Of a DNA stretch of 64,000 bases, positions 12,406 through 24,900 are shown in pieces (within the stretch, counting starts at the first letter, position 1; the number at the start of each line of letters is the position of its first letter). Both the position numbers and the translations under genes were made by a program. This DNA comes from Plectrocnemia conspersa. Its lineage: Eukaryota > Arthropoda > Insecta > Trichoptera > Polycentropodidae. The stretch covers positions 868,001 through 932,000 of the forward strand of contig VTFK01000155.1 of NCBI GenBank assembly GCA_009617715.1, in the 5' to 3' direction. The notes under the pieces are model-generated. The model saw nothing but the letters and a program-made list of their open reading frames with translations. It searched no databases and was not told where the DNA came from.

Positions 12406-12537
12406 GCGCGTATGGTGAGATACATTCTCTTTCGCTCGCTCGCGTGTTAAGTGACGAGAATGAATGAAAGGTGTGGGTTTGCGTTACATGCGTTCCGCAC
12501 GATCTTATCTGTCACTCACTCGTCTCTTGTGTCTCCG
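12406..12537 (-). mobile_element. Palindromic GC-rich module, copy 1 (family C)
   Basis: The left arm runs GCGCGTATGGTGAGATACAT then TTCGCTCGCTCGCGTG and TTAAGTGACGAGAATG. It is almost identical to the reverse complement of 44787-44859. The right arm (CTTATCTGTCACTCACTCGTC, near 12512) is a decayed version of the opposite arm. The whole is therefore a degenerate palindrome of the same type as at 44.7 kb. No ORF is attached here. It looks like a short non-autonomous remnant. Confidence 0.6.
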
Positions 12538-13660
12538 TAAACACCTAGCTATAATATCAGAATATGTCAGCCTATGTTTTGGATCATCTCACGGTAAATG
12601 ACAAGATAGATAAAGTTCAATGCAGATCAAACTTATGCTCTATACAACAAATAATATGCGCATTAGTGCTTTTGCAGTTTTATAAGCTTTTAAATAATAG
12701 AGCTAACATGAACTAGGTTTTATATGTTTTTCAAGAAAATGTGGCTATGAAACTTTGATGAAGGCGGATGCTCCAAAAGTGTTGATATTACAAGAAAATC
12801 TCGGGCTCTGGAATACAGAACCTTTTAAAATTCCTTGCCAATAAATTGGAGCCGTAAATTGAGTTCTGCTATAACATAAAAGCTGTCTTTTACTAAAGGC
12901 GAATTTTAACCCATTTTAGAAAATTAAAAAATAAAGATTTTCATTTAAGAAATGGAAAGAAAACTGTTGTGAATTTTTTTTCCAGGCTAAAAAATACATA
13001 CTAAGTCTGGGCCGGAATATTTAGAAGCGTAGGTAGTATTGCAAAAAGAACACGAGTGTCCTTGTGACTTATTTATTGTTTAAAGCAAAAAGGAAAATGG
13101 TTGAAAATCAATAAAGTTCTGCGAATGAACATATTCTCGCCTTTAAATGTGCCAGTCTAGATTATTGCCTCAATCAGATACGTGTCCATTACATTCAGAG
13201 CCATCCGTGATTTATTACCACCAACCTTGAGTTTATTTTATGCTGTAGCAATTCAGTTGCAGTTTTTCCTCTATCACTTTGTAATAGAGTAGTTGATTTA
13301 ATTGATTTTGTATTGATTAAAGTGTTTTCGGAATTTTTTGTTATATTACTTATATAAGGTAAAGTTCTTATTATATTTCATATATCACAAATATGCGTCA
13401 GCTATTTTTTTTACCATTTAAAACGTCGATTAAAGTTTGCTTAATGTGTTTGACATCAAAGGCTGTATCGGGTTAATTTTTTTGTTCAGAGCAAGAAAGA
13501 CTAAATAATCTAAATTATTGATAAAAAAGTTACTACACAAAGTTAACGTTTTAAAAACTCTTCAAAATGTATAATGTGGGGAATGAAAAGAATTGTTATA
13601 ATTTAAAAGAAGCTGAGAAAATCGATAACATGCTTCAAATAATAACAGTGTTTTTTTTCT
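12538..13660. other. AT-rich non-coding stretch, no gene
   Basis: No coding-like frame and no repeat shared within the window. The 3' part may include the decayed 5' portion of the mariner relic that begins near 13.68 kb. Confidence 0.4.
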
Positions 13661-13684
13661 TTCACGTCTTAAAAATACATCATT

Positions 13685-14150
13685 TTTAAGATGAAAAACG
13701 AATCATCCACTATAAACGAACTAATCGTTGGCTTGACTTGATACATATTTTGAAAACGATTTATCTCCAGAAGAATATAGATAGTTTGTGTGATGGACTG
13801 CAGTCGTTATTGTTCAAAACGAATTTTTTAACAGAAGCCAAACAAACAAGACTAAGATTTACTCTATGCAACTGAAAGTGTTAAAGATGCGTTATTTCAG
13901 AAAATATAGATTTAGTAAATCAGACGAAAGTTTTATTCTTGCGAACAAAAAAAATATCAAAGACACCCAGCAAAAGTTTGTGCATTGGGATGTGAAATTC
14001 TACCTAGCTTTCCATATTCTTCTGACATTTCTCCAACCGACTTTTCACCTTTTTATAGTGCTAGATAATTAGACGAAAAGTAGACCATTTTAAAATAAAA
14101 AGTAGGTTTAAGCTGACGTTGGTAGATTTTTCGCCTCTAAAGGATTATAA
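13685..14150 (+). pseudogene. Mariner transposase relic, frameshifted (copy 1)
   Basis: Conceptual translation across frames gives pieces in the order expected for a mariner DD34D transposase. First comes a middle block with NRWLDLIHILKTIYLQKN (about 13700-13790). Then comes the hallmark PYSSDISPTDF at 14012-14044, continuing as HLFIVL in another frame. The third piece is a C-terminal RFFASK at about 14126-14144. The family normally encodes about 345 residues with an N-terminal HTH domain, and only the catalytic half is traceable here. Stops and frame changes make it dead. The sequence differs from the relic at 15.8 kb, so two mariner lineages are present. Terminal inverted repeats were not recognised. 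Confidence 0.7.
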
Positions 14151-14810
14151 AAAAGGTAATAATAAATTTGTTTATTTTTTGTGAAAGAATAATATAATGT
14201 AACGGTGATTATGAATAAAACTTATATGATTTTTGATATTAAAAAAAGGAACAAATTTTTTTTCAGTGGTCTTATAAAATATTTTATATTTTCATAAATA
14301 AAATAATTGCGATTTATGACATAGATTGCAATAAAAAATATTTTTTTAATTAATTATAAATATAATAATTACTAATATCCAGATTCGTCCGACATTGAAA
14401 AAGTGGTCTAATGTTGGATTTGAAGATACGAGCTTTTAATTGGTATATAAAAGTACATACGACCGATTTATCTGGTCCTTAATCTAACAATGATATTTTT
14501 CTTGCCCATATTCCCACCGCGTTATATCTTTAATAATAGTAAAATTAATGTAATATTAAAACAATACGACATATGTTTCATTTATAAGCAGATAATGATC
14601 GCAATCAATTTGCGATTGTATTTTTATTTCACGAACCGACTCGTAAGTTTTTGTAAGAGCTGTGTGACGTTTCGCTTTATCGCCGCCACGACACAATAAA
14701 AATCGTCTCAATTTTATGTACCAAACCATGACACTACTACTTTATATTGTCTTCCCCAACTATGGTAGTATATCGTTGCCGAGTTGATAACGAAATATAT
14801 ACAACCAATC
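14151..14810. other. AT-rich non-coding stretch, no feature seen
   Basis: A 69-codon frame at 14490-14699 is Phe/Ile/Tyr-rich and reads as AT-driven chance. There are no repeats. Confidence 0.4.
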
Positions 14811-15065
14811 GTTATTAACCGCGGACGTCGGCATGTTTGTTATCTTTCTTGGCCGGGGTTCGTAAAAGTTTCGCGTTCACCCTGCCATATATATTTTTTC
14901 TCCCCATCTTTATTGCAGGGCAATTATTAACCGACTGCAGCTTGTAATTAGTGAGCGCACAAAATGTGTAATCGATTAAAATGTTCGTCGGTGTAATCGG
15001 AAAAGTTAAAGCGATTTTTCGGCGATCAATCATCGGCGAGTTTGCCACTGCGCCCTCGTTTCATT
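14811..15065. other. GC-richer island, minus strand open
   Basis: Minus frame 14815-15048 is open for 77 codons with a mixed, non-repetitive composition. No domain or signal peptide is evident, and neither splice context nor a second copy supports it. Candidate conserved element or exon; undecided. Confidence 0.25.
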
Positions 15066-15750
15066 GGAAGTAATAAATATTTATCGTGAGAATAAATCTG
15101 ATTTTTTATGTCTTGATTTAAATTATAGCCGCAATAAGGAAATTTTTTGCAACTAACATAAACAACGTTAAACAACTCGCGCCAGAGAGAAATTCAAATT
15201 AACTTGTGAACGTAAGCAGCGGTTCACCATTACTCTTATAATAACGAAAAAATAAAGTTTTATTTATAAAATTAATAAGAAGCTATAGTAAAATACATGA
15301 TTTTATTAATTTTTCTACCTTAATATAAATAGTGTTTGAAATTAATTTATTAATAATATTTAACATTTATAATAATTATAATTATTAATAATAAAACTCA
15401 AACGGAAATATATTTTAATGGCCTTAATTGAAAACTCCTAACATTGTAAACATATGCCATTTAAAAATCGATTCGCCATAATATATAGTAACCATAAAAA
15501 ATTGACAATTACATTTTCACTGAAAGTAACCAAAATATATGGTATTGATGAAAATGCTACTTTTAAAAGTATAGTTTAATAATTTAAAAGCTCTAAGCCA
15601 CAGTTTTTTGTCATTCCTGTAAAATTCGTTTTTTTTTAATTTAAGTTTCAGCAGTCAGTCATGCTTTGGCTGCTTAAATCAGAGTATTCTGTTAAATCTC
15701 TGCACACCAGGACTCCATATACTAATATTTAAAAAAAATTAAGCCCTTAA
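15066..15750. other. AT-rich non-coding stretch
   Basis: No gene. The last 150 bp probably belong to the 5' untranslated part and left end of the mariner copy that starts at 15757, but its terminal inverted repeat could not be delimited. Confidence 0.4.
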
Positions 15751-15756
15751 TTTACG

Positions 15757-16440
15757 ATGGCAGAATTTTTACTAAATAAAAAAATTATACAAAATTGCAT
15801 GTTGAATGAATTTCTTAAAAAATAGCAACTACGGCTACTAAAAATATTTGTGAAGTATTAGGCGATTCATTAGATATCTGTAAATGGCAAGGATGGTATA
15901 AAAAAATTCGAACGGTAAATTACAATATCAAGAATACTCCTGGATGCCTAGGGTCCAGCAAAGATAGACGATGATATATTAGCTGCAGAAATGGCTGCAA
16001 AAATCAGCTGACCATGAAACTAAACCAGTCTAATTCAACAGTGCATAGAATGATTGGGAAGGCTTGCAGATAAGGTGTATGGATTAAACACGAAATAGAA
16101 ATGCCTAATGAAACAATAAAAGCGAGCTTATAAAAAAAACGAAAAAGTAAAAAGGCATGCACTTGTAAACAAAAGTCGAATAGTAGCGAAACCGACTCTT
16201 GATAAAATCAAGGAACTTGGCTAAAAGGTTTTATCTCATCCACCTTATTCTCCAGACATTGCTCCTTCCGACTACCATTTATTTCGATCGATGCAACATT
16301 TTCAAGATAGAAAAATAATCAGAATGCAGACGATGTAAAGAAGTGGCTATTGGAAAATTTGTATCAAAGTCTCCAACATTTTATGCTAATGGAATTAAAA
16401 AAATGGCTGAGAGGAATGAAAAGTTATACATATTTAGAAA
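15757..16440 (+). pseudogene. Mariner transposase pseudogene, internally deleted (copy 2)
   Basis: The ATG at 15757 opens MAEFLLNKK, a typical mariner N-terminus. Next come the first HTH region (KNICEVLGDSLDICKWQGWY), NIKNTPG, and PAKIDDDILAAEMAAKIS in a shifted frame. The second HTH (STVHRMIGK) and GVWIKHEIEMPNE follow. The sequence then jumps to LVNKS and TLDKIKELG, a stop, and the catalytic hallmark VLSHPPYSPDIAPSDYHLF (about 16231-16287), ending with DDVKKWL. The central part with the first two catalytic aspartates is missing. About 680 bp remain of an expected ~1040 bp, with several frameshifts and stops. The YSPDIAPSDYHLF wording fits the mellifera/mauritiana side of the mariner family. 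Confidence 0.88.
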
Positions 16441-16617
16441 GAAATTATATTTTAAGAAGTGATTTTTTGATTCATTTAAAAAAAGACATTCATTTTAGAT
16501 TATCTAATACATGTTCATTACTAAAAAAAATACGTGTCTGTAAATTTGTAATATTTTTAAGTTTACTGAGTCTGAACAACATCTGTATTTAATTATAGCT
16601 AGTATGATAGACTAATG

Positions 16618-16910
16618 ATATAAGTTGGTGATTAATATCTAAAAGATCTGGGTTGGAATGTATGTAATATGAAACTTAGAGATTTTCAATTTCTATCATA
16701 TCTGGGAGAGCAAAAATAGTGATATTTATATGATTATAATTCCGATCGATCATTACTGATTTTGTTATTTTCTTATAGATTTTATTAATCTCGCGGATAA
16801 ATAAGCAGCATCTATTCATTGTGAGCTGTAATTAATAAAATAGATGTCACTTATTTACAGACTTTAATTTCAGTCTGGTGTATCACTACTTAATTATTGG
16901 TTGTTGTTTG
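16618..16910 (+). mobile_element. tRNA-derived SINE, decayed copy (family D)
   Basis: A degenerate B box region (ATCTGGGTTGGAATG, near 16648) is followed by an AT-rich middle with ATGATTATAATTCCGATCGA. The tail module contains GAGCTGTAATTAATAAAAT and TTTACAGACTTTAATTTCAG. All three parts recur in the same order at 43216-43460, and the first two recur inverted at 29570-29733. The A box is largely lost. The copy lies just downstream of the mariner pseudogene. Confidence 0.6.
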
Positions 16911-17239
16911 TGTTTACTCCATTGTAACACATTGGGCTAACGCCTGTCATAATACAATGCAAAGTTTACAATATATAAATAATAAATATATACAGACAGA
17001 TCTACCTGGCTTCTCACTGGCTGATCAAAGCCACACTACTTGGTATAAAAACCAGAAATAAAGTTTCTGTGCTGCGCAGCCAAATTGCCCTAAACGCTTT
17101 CTAACGCAATAAAAGCATTTAAATTCCATAAATTTTCAAAGCGTTTTGCACTATGGGGAAAAATAAAAAATTATATTTTAGATTAAAAGCTAACCTGATT
17201 TCAAAAAGTTTATGTTTGTAACCGATCGTTCACACTACG
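16911..17239. other. Non-coding stretch, no feature seen
   Basis: Includes TTGGGCTAACGCCTGTCATA, a slightly GC-richer run of unknown meaning. No gene. Confidence 0.35.
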
Positions 17240-17335
17240 AAGGCAACGACACAATTTTATTAATTTAAGCGCAAATTCTTGATTTTTGAGAAGTAATAAT
17301 TTTTGTGTACTTTCCCATTTGACAAAGTTTTTTTT
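17240..17335 (+). repeat. Fragment of short inverted-repeat element (family B)
   Basis: GGCAACGACACAATTTTATT and TGAGAAGTAATAATTTTTGTG align in order with the element ends at 6636-6695 and, more closely over the 3' half, with 42195-42290. It is more diverged than either. No matching right end was found. Confidence 0.5.
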
Positions 17336-18970
17336 TAAATTTTTTTTTTGTATTTTGTCAAATTATTGAATGCAAACGCTGGATCAAAAAGAAACAGCAT
17401 CTTTTGTTTTAATGAATCTGAAAAAGGATCTAAGGGCAAAGAGCCTTTCATAATAACCGTAAATAAACTCATGCTGGTATTTCATGAATTGTAAGTAAAC
17501 TAAACTTTGAAATAAATTAAGAACAAAAAGTATGTACAGTTTACTAAACCATTAAAAGGTCCAACGTATATTTGCTTACGGCTTTATACTTTCAACGTAT
17601 TCAAGTAGTCATATCTCAGTTGGATGTGCTCAGTTTAAAGACAATTGTCTTGCCTCCGCAGCTAACTGCTCTCCACGCCCCGACGAGAGGTCGAGAGGCT
17701 TACTTCACAAGCATCTTGGAATATCAAACTGGAACGTGTAGTGAGTGGTTAGAATAGGTATGTAAACGAGTAAAACTTTGCCAATATACAAGCACACAAA
17801 CACGACACAAGCTCGTGCTCTTTAAGGAAACCTTTTAAAAAAATAAACATTTATTTATATGATACATATGTACATAGATATACGCATACGTACAATATTC
17901 TTAAGCGAAAGAGAAAAAGTGTAACCATTCTTTTGCCGGCGAATAAAAAAAAACAAGCACGAGAAAGAAAAAATTGAAACAATGGGACTACCTCCATTGT
18001 TCCCCCGTATTACAAACATCGTTCATTGTGAACGTTCGAACGCGGGGGCTGAGCAAACAGTGTATGCACAAATTAGTGTTTGTGTTTTTTCAGCTAACTC
18101 TGTTTGCTGTATAACTGAGAGGCTTCATAAATTATGTTAATATCTCTTGGGTAAACGATTAGGAGCTGCATGCGCGTGAAAATTGAATTTAAGCTTATTA
18201 ATTGCTTCTGGGTATCAATTTAACGACACCGTTATAAATTATTAAATGGGTATCGGAGTTCAAATACCTGTGGGTATTCAAGCATATTATATCACACACT
18301 ACCTAATTAATGCACATGATTTTACCGGACTAATAATAGTTAATATTTGATAAGCAGATAAGCATCTCGATTACTTTTTCGCTATTTTTTGCAACTGTAT
18401 TTGTTATATGATTAAAAAACGCTTTATTATTAGATAATCTATGGCAATAGTTACAGTATTTTTAAATTCAACTGAGACATTTTATAATAATAAAATAATG
18501 CAACGTCCTGTTTTCTTAAAAAAAAAAAAACAGTTTACGAGAAAGTAATCTAAGGGTATTATAAGCATCTTGGAAATGTTTTTCCATCGGATTTATTATT
18601 ATGAAACAATAAATAAAATACAAAGAGTATATAAAAATATGTAAACATAAACATGTAATATTAAAAAAAGAGATAATTTTATAATACCCAAGATTAAAAT
18701 GTGTTTTAATTTTCATTACATGATTTTTCGAACATTGAAATGGGATAAGATTCTTAACTGGATTTAAACTACATCTTGAAATTAAACTATAAACATGAAA
18801 ATAAGTATAGTAATAACATATTTAATACTAGGGCAATTTAAAGATTTCACAAGTAATTTTTTTTAATAATTTTATATGCAATTTATTTACCTTTGTTAAG
18901 TAATAATTATTAATTACGTCGTATATAAATAATATAAGGCAAACTTATACATTATTACGATCTGATAACT
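17336..18970. other. AT-rich non-coding stretch
   Basis: A GC-richer pocket at about 17640-17760 has a 61-codon plus frame without recognisable motif, and 17930-18060 is mildly GC-rich. Nothing supports a gene or RNA. Confidence 0.35.
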
Positions 18971-18971
18971 A

Positions 18972-19198
18972 TCTCTAAAATATTTAAAAGGGTATGTTTA
19001 TTAAAATTTTTGCGAACTATTCGTGTATATGCAGAAGAGTAGAAATACATACTTTGAATGTTTATTTCCTTTGATACAAACTAACTTTTTCTAAAATATT
19101 TAAAAGGGTATGTTTGTTAATATTTTTGTGAACTATACATGTAAAATACATTCAGAAGCAGAGTAGAAATACGTATTTTTTTTTATACAAACAAACAT
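18972..19198 (+). repeat. Tandem duplication, two units of ~113 bp
   Basis: Unit 1 (about 18972-19086) and unit 2 (about 19088-19198) both run TCTAAAATATTTAAAAGGGT, TATGTTTRTTAA, a GTGAACTAT-like block, GAGTAGAAATAC and ATACAAACWAAC. Differences are scattered substitutions and small indels, so the duplication is not recent. Confidence 0.75.
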
Positions 19199-19767
19199 TT
19201 TTTAATATACTTATTATAGATTTAGATATTTATTACAGTTTTAGGTTTCAGTCTCATGAAACAATTTTTAAATCACCCTTAGATTATAATTTTACCTCTT
19301 TTTAATATATCGCTAAATACGACAATTGTCATAGCTTTAGTATAATTAAGATCAAACTAAAAAAATACGATAGCCGCCATTTTAATTAAAATGTGTAACT
19401 GTTTTCTTTAAATTACAACTTAAATTGTTCTTTTACATACAAATTAACCCGATTTTTGCGGCTAGTTACATTAACGGAAATTTATTTTTTAATTAAAATA
19501 TTTTTACGAAAAACTAACAAAAATATATTTTTTTGTTTAAATTTAATTCTTGATAAATTATTCAAAAAGTTCTCGCTATGCGGTAAAATTTTTCGTTGAT
19601 TATATTTAAGCAACGTTAGCACGAGGTCCCAACCCCTGACTATCTCGCCATATAATTAAAATCTGTGATAATTATGTTGATCTCTGTTTACATTGTTAGG
19701 GTTCAAGAATTTGTCAACACAAACATCTGAAATACGTTCGTATAATATATCCAGAATAATAAAATAG
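19199..19767. other. AT-rich non-coding stretch, no feature seen
   Basis: No coding-like frame. The final part may be decayed LINE coding sequence upstream of the recognisable piece at 19768. Confidence 0.35.
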
Positions 19768-20040
19768 TGTCCAGTTTTGGTATACGAGTGTGAGATGTGA
19801 ACTTGATTCATTGCGTTAATATAACAACGATTCATTGTGTTAAATGCATCAAAATATATAAATCAATGTGGGCCGGACATTTATCCCGCATGGACAACTT
19901 AGATCATACAAAGTGGTTAACTTTGATTGAAGTGTAGCCCTTTTGGTATAGACCGGGTCAACGAGAAGATTATTCTTTCATCGAATGACCGATTTGAAAA
20001 TCTGCGTAGTCGTTCAGACCATGGTCGCTTAAAACAGCGT
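19768..20040 (+). pseudogene. Non-LTR retrotransposon RT C-terminal fragment
   Basis: CPVLVYECEM at 19768 corresponds to the conserved LPVLxYGCETW of endonuclease-reverse transcriptases. After a frameshift, MWAGHLSRMDN (about 19866-19898) matches the downstream WAGHxARMxD motif, then RPGQREDY corresponds to the usual Arg-rich GRP segment. Stops interrupt all frames. These motifs mark the last ~150 residues of an RTE-like LINE ORF; the polymerase core is absent. It is a 5'-truncated dead copy, as is normal for LINEs. Confidence 0.75.
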
Positions 20041-21735
20041 TTTTCTAACCGATGATTTGCAAATTTGATTTTTTTGTGGTACGTGTATATTTTAAAATAC
20101 CTTTCCTGAAAAATTTTCTAAGCAACTAATCCAACAAAAAATCTGCCGTACTTAAAGTATGCACAATTATTTTTTAGCCCGTTGAACGAAACATTAAGTA
20201 TAGTGATGCATGTCTGTCGCTCCAGGAAGTGTACGAGTGGACTAGTAAGTTCGGTAATGCAACTTGCAAAATTATATTTTGTCAGTAGTAAAGAGTGAAA
20301 ACCATTTAAATTCATATATAATAATGATATTTCATATTTAAAAATTCAACAAGTTTAGTGAATGGACTAAAATGTGGCGTAGCATTCAAGTATTGAAATC
20401 AGAGTGCAACCGTAACACTTTGTTAACGAAATAGTTCCATTTCTGAACTATACGTAATTAAATAACGATGTTGTAACACATACAGTATAAATTTATTTTA
20501 CAGATATCAATATTAAAGCAATGGAAATAATCAGATGTGGTACGTAAGAATAATATGTTTTATACTACGAAAAATCATTTTCAGATACCGTTTCTGTGCT
20601 CAGGCGTTGGTGACTTAATCCTTCAATAAGTTTTCTTTACTACACTCAAGAACAAGCATGAATAAGCCTGCGCTTTTATCAGTATATAACAATTCTTGAA
20701 CCAGGACAAGTTATTATTTTATTATTCTTCCATTAGCAGCTCAAGGATGCTGTGGGGTGAATTACAGCGGATCTCAGATTACGTGACCAAAGTACTGCAT
20801 TTACAGAGCTTTAGTTTATTTAATAATGATTTATCAACATACATTTTTAAGTACTATTTCGTACTTTATTTCAAAAAGTATTTTGTCACAATATTAAATG
20901 TTTTATAAAATTACTGTATACTATATAGTTTAAGTTGTGAGAATTTCAGATTTTAAACATACTTTTAATCTGCAAATGACGTACACCTATATTTTGAACA
21001 TCCATTAGCCGCGTGTGTGGTGTCGTCATTATTCAACGTTGACAATGAACGGATGAGAATCAAAACGCAAACTCATCGCAAAAGTGAAAAATTGCCTATT
21101 TCCTGCTTTTACTTTAGGTTAAATAAAATATGCGGAAAAAAACACGTATACGAATCAAAATAAAAATCGCATAAAAAGATACAGAATCGAAAGCGATATC
21201 GTTTTTATGTTATATTTTACATTGCGATATAATAAATGTAAGGTTCGCGTGAAACGATTGTATAAACGAAAGGGGTTTGAAAAAAGTTTTTATAAATTAA
21301 TGCGTTTAATAACTGCTACTTTGTATAAAACACGTGCAGGGAATAAATAAGGTAACTAATTTATATCGCAGTAGTTTTTTACGTAGATATAATACATACT
21401 TCGCAGATATGATTAGTTTTAAAGCGAAAATTTTAGATATGAAACCTTGACGTATTTTCAAGTCAACGCTTAATGGTTTTAAAATTTATTTTGTATAAAT
21501 TTTTACTTAAATAATTTGGATGAAAAATAATTGATGTTTGTAACAAATGTCTCATGCTAAAAAAAATATAGCTCAGTTTATTATGTAAAAATATATTTTA
21601 AGCGATCCTACGCATAAAAAATGTATTTATGCAGCCATGTATCCTTTGAAATAATATTATAATACCGTTTTTGTTAACTGAACAAAGTGTATACTACATA
21701 AACAGTAATGATATTTTTGCCTTTTGGACAGTCAG
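20041..21735. other. AT-rich non-coding stretch, no feature seen
   Basis: Short open frames at 20118-20315 (minus) and 20696-20908 (plus) lack recognisable motifs. Slightly GC-richer around 20990-21060. No shared repeats. Confidence 0.4.
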
Positions 21736-21970
21736 GACCCGTTGCGTAATAATTTGACGAATTAATTCGCATTGCGTCGTAAAAAAATAATTTTCGTAAC
21801 GGAACGTCGGGTAAAATTTATTTAAATGTATTCATAAATTTTCGTGTCGTTAACTCGTCCCGCCTTAAACGACGATCAGCGGGAAAACGTCGGGAAAACG
21901 AGCTTTTCCCGCCCGGAAATGTCTCTGGAGCTTTTTTGCACTCGTATCTCTCAATCTGATTTCGCATAAC
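21736..21970. other. GC-richer island, no open frame of note
   Basis: Contains several CG-rich runs such as GGGAAAACGTCGGGAAAACG and TTTTCCCGCCCGG. It is unique in the window and lacks a long ORF, so non-coding function or chance is more likely than an exon. Confidence 0.25.
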
Positions 21971-24900
21971 GAATTTCGATTCTGGTAATATATATAAGCT
22001 TCAGTGCACCTGCTCATGTTTTAGGTTCAAATAAAATTGCAGATCTCAGCAAAAAAAGCTTTCTAGGGCAAGATAAGCATTGTCATATTTCATTTATGAA
22101 AATATCTCTTTCTATTATATAGAGTACGTACGTATATGCTTTTAAGCCGTTTATTCATCACTCATTTCCAACTGTAGCATAAGCCTTTATGAGATATTTT
22201 TAGTCATCGTTATTTTTAGTCATATTCTCATTTAATTTAATACAAAGGCTATTTTTTGTAACAGCACGTTCTGTGAAAATTTAAAAATACTTCTATTGTT
22301 TTTACTGTTACTCTATGGCTTTATTTTTTTTTCATTAAAAAGTCCCGTTATTCTACTTTATATAATATAAATAGTATGATACAAAACCATATTAAAGTAG
22401 AAGAAAAACTTTTGATTTATAGATATATTATTAATATATAATCAAATTATTTTCACATATATATAAAGTAGCCAAGCGTATGTATTAAGTTATATTTTTA
22501 ATAAATATATATTTTTTATTAACTATTTAAATGGTTATTGAAGTATTACATATATTAAAATAATATATTAAACTAAGAAAATAAAATGGTAAAAAAATTG
22601 AAATTCAATGTTAAATTCTAAAAAAATATTTTAAAATCGTATTTAACCACTAATAAACAGTAATTATGTAAATTATGATTATTACACTAAGCACGTTTAA
22701 TATTTATTCGCGATCGAATTATTTTTATTTATCTATTTCGACATTTAAAAAAATCGCAAAAAACCGCAAATTTTTTTTTATCGATAACTCCATTGATAAA
22801 TACAAAATATTATCGTATTGATAAATTTATGAGTTAAATAAAACTATACATTTTGTATGTAATTTAAAATGTGTAAAAATGATAAATTTTAAAAAATTGT
22901 TGATTATGTAAGCACGCTTAGTTATGAAATAACTAAGCATATTAATAAAATATAATCCTTTTATTGTATAACTATATAGTATATAGTCTATTAAGTTAAA
23001 TTACCTACATATTTAATAATATGTATTCACGTGATTTACTGTTAGTTTTCCATAAAAGTAGTTACAAATATCTCCAAAAGCTGATACATATATTTTTAAA
23101 GATAACCTTATTATGTTTGGGTACTTCTTATCTAAATCAAGGAGTCAATAATGGCTCAGTGGATAAAACCTCCATAGCGAATTCAGAAAATAAAAATATT
23201 GAACATTGTAAACATTTTTTTCGAAGAGAACCATCAAAATTTAGTTGAATGTCTTTAAATGAGGTAATTTAAATGATCAGTAATTTTTGAGCATTTTAAA
23301 AAATTCTGAATATGCGATATACGCGGAATTTCATATATGATATATACAACATTCTGAAAAAGAAAGTGAACAAAAAAAGCAAACTTTTGTAAGTACAACT
23401 TCTCAACATGTTTTATTACTCAAATAGCTGCATAATGTTTAAATAAATATGTAAGTTACTTCTAATGATTTAAATATTTAAGAAATTTACAGTTTTAAAA
23501 ATTATCAAATTTTCAGACATGCTTCGTTTCTTACAATTTAAGTTGCTATATTGTAAGATTGGGAACCTTGAACCAATTTTTTTAAATTTGCTCTCGACAT
23601 ATTTTTTTTGTTTAAAGTGATTTTTACGTTGAAGCTTAAATTTAAAGACTTTCTGTTTCAATAGTAGTCGAAATTATTGTATGATCGGTGTATCCATATT
23701 ATTAAATAATTTTTCGTACATGTAAGATACTTCAATCTTTGAAATGCAACATTCATTTAGAAGTAATTCAATACAAATGTTTGCGTGAATAACATGACTA
23801 TTATGCAGGACTTTGGAGCCGATGAAAAAAATTTTTTTAAGATAATCTTAAAATAATAAATTTATTTTTAATTATTTACTTTTATGTAAATAACAACATA
23901 AAAGAAAGAACAAAAAATAAAAATAATAATATTTAATAGGATTAGTGCCGCGCCATTGTATGTGTCTACATGTGACCACGCCGGCCGGTGGCCGGTCGGC
24001 TGATGTTGCGTATTTGATTAAGTCCATAATAACATATTAACGACTTAAAACCCATGGCGCATGACAAAAAAATATGAAAAGGATTAAAAATGAGTCGGAG
24101 TCGGTCGATTTTTTACGACTCTGAATTACAAAATGTATTATCTTTCCAAATCCAAATATCTAAATAGCTAAATTCAATCCAATCAATGCCAACACAAGTA
24201 TTCGAACTTCAAGGCTCGTTCAAGACATACAAATCACACAATGACTTATGTTCGAGAAAAAGGATAAAGCACCGATTTCGCACCCATTTCACACACATTA
24301 GTGAATATCTGCGATCTGAAGCATAGATTACGTCAACAAATTGCCGGAATTTTTCACAACACCTGCCCGCGTTTTTCGCGTCGCTGAAAAATCACCGCCA
24401 TCTATCAATGCTCGCGAATAAATCACCGGCCCTGACTTTGGTTCATTCTTGACAGTCGAGTTTTCTAGTACTACGGGCTTTTGCACGGCGCATGCTATAA
24501 ATCAGTGGCGGCGCGTCAAAATATTTTTGTTTTCGAGCGCAGCCATTATTTATTAATAAACACAAACTCCACAAGCGTGCCTATATCTATAAACTGCGAA
24601 TTAATTTCTCGTTAGTCATTGTTCACCTTCAAACAGTAGTTCCTCATAAATCAATGTCCGCATATTAACACGGCCTATTCACAAACTATTTACGCAATCG
24701 ACACTATATAGCTAAATGTTATTATATATATTATATGATATATGTATACTAACTAACTATTTTGTATTAGTTGATTGTATTAATGTGCATTTAGGTCACT
24801 ATAAGAAAAAACAGTATTGGGAAAAGAAAATACCATCAATAAACCTTTGATTAAAATAGTAAAACCCATTCTATTACAACTGTATTTGTTCACAAAATAT

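Noticed and set aside
23145..23210. tRNA gene or SINE head suggested by the A box TGGCTCAGTGG
   Set aside because: No B box at the required distance and no cloverleaf-forming complement; an 11-base match alone is expected by chance in 64 kb.
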